A DNA stretch of 64,000 bases from Suillus spraguei (lineage: Eukaryota > Basidiomycota > Agaricomycetes > Boletales > Suillaceae). The notes beneath the pieces are model-generated. The model ran no database searches. It saw only the letters and a program-made list of their open reading frames with translations, and was not told the DNA's origin. The translations under genes and the position numbers were made by a program. Shown here one piece after another: positions 63,576 through 64,000 of this stretch. Location of the stretch: the NCBI GenBank assembly GCA_016800925.1, contig JABCPU010000044.1, positions 62,001-126,000 on the forward strand, written 5' to 3'. Positions within the stretch are counted from its first letter, which is position 1. Every line of letters starts with the position of its first letter.

Positions 63576-64000
63576 ATGTGTGGATCAAATTCCTTTTATT
63601 GTCTCACATTTTTCTGAGTTCCGAGTGCAGAATCACGAGTGCCAAACCCCGAAATTGTGGACTACCAGATGTCAGAGTTCGGGGTTCAGCACTAAAAATG
63701 TGTGGGTCAAAGTCTTTTTATTGCCTCACATTGATTCACACATTTTGAGTGCCGAACCCTGAACCCCAGCACCTGGCACTCAGGACTCGACACAAAATGT
63801 AAAGAATTTGAAACCTATCTGTTGAGTCACCTTGTGCCGGGTGCCGGGTAACAATGTGAAACATATCAATCCATACATCTTAAGTGCCGAACCCCGAACC
63901 CCAGCACCCGGGACTCAGGACTCATCACCATGTGAAAAATATCGATCTACATATTTTAAGTGCCGAACCCCAACCCCTGGCACCCGGGACTCAGTACCCG
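63576..64000. repeat. Satellite-related terminal segment
   Basis: Repeats of gagtgccgaaccccgaaccc words and paired segments ending in tgtgaaa-atatcgat at about 63855 and 63935, a second degenerate period of about 75-80 bp. It continues beyond the window. Confidence 0.7.

Overview
The window is a transposon-packed stretch of a filamentous basidiomycete genome, most likely an Agaricomycete. The reasons are the dominance of Ty3/gypsy LTR elements (one lineage with an integrase chromodomain), a Copia element, a Helitron/PIF1-type helicase remnant, and spliceosomal introns of only about 40-58 nt with CTAAC/CTGAT-like branch sites. I found no confident single-copy host gene, no tRNA, no rRNA and no CRISPR array. 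Nearly everything is an LTR element, a solo LTR, a piece of one, or satellite DNA, and most coding regions carry stops, frameshifts or insertions.

Layout. 1-13067 is a mosaic of LTR pieces around a truncated third copy (copy C, about 769-3924) of the chromovirus called Gypsy-A here. 13068-20984 is Gypsy-A copy A (+ strand) with both LTRs. 20985-23391 holds a broken spliced gene interrupted by an LTR. 23392-41027 is a second gypsy lineage, Gypsy-G2 (+ strand). Its reverse transcriptase is split by Gypsy-A copy B (28434-36858, - strand), whose gag is in turn split by a solo LTR. 41028-44588 and 51844-56083 are pol-less relatives of Gypsy-G2 (LTR, gag, antisense gene). 44945-47200 is a Helitron-type helicase remnant. 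48265-51774 is a Copia element cut by a solo LTR. 56084-57080 is a degenerate minisatellite cut by a solo LTR. 57775-64000 is a roughly 165-bp satellite in two opposite orientations around a foldback element.

The most interesting biology is a conserved antisense accessory gene placed between integrase and 3' LTR. Gypsy-A copies A, B and C all carry it, and a gene of the same design sits in the same place in the Gypsy-G2/LTR-B family. Both predicted proteins have an N-terminal helical, charged segment, then six cysteines spaced like a fungal Zn2Cys6 cluster, then another helical or acidic segment, and both genes have short introns. In Gypsy-A the six-cysteine motif is only complete after splicing. 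Gypsy-A also carries a textbook-like -1 frameshift signal (slippery heptamer, 5-nt spacer, 10-bp stem) at the gag/pol junction. Target-site duplications allow an insertion order to be read, and many of their mismatches, plus stops in pol, are CpG to TpG/CpA changes, which suggests old cytosine methylation.

Family names (Gypsy-A, Gypsy-G2, LTR-A, LTR-B1, LTR-B2, LTR-C, LTR-E, LTR-F) are local labels for this report only. LTR-B orientation is given relative to the gag strand.
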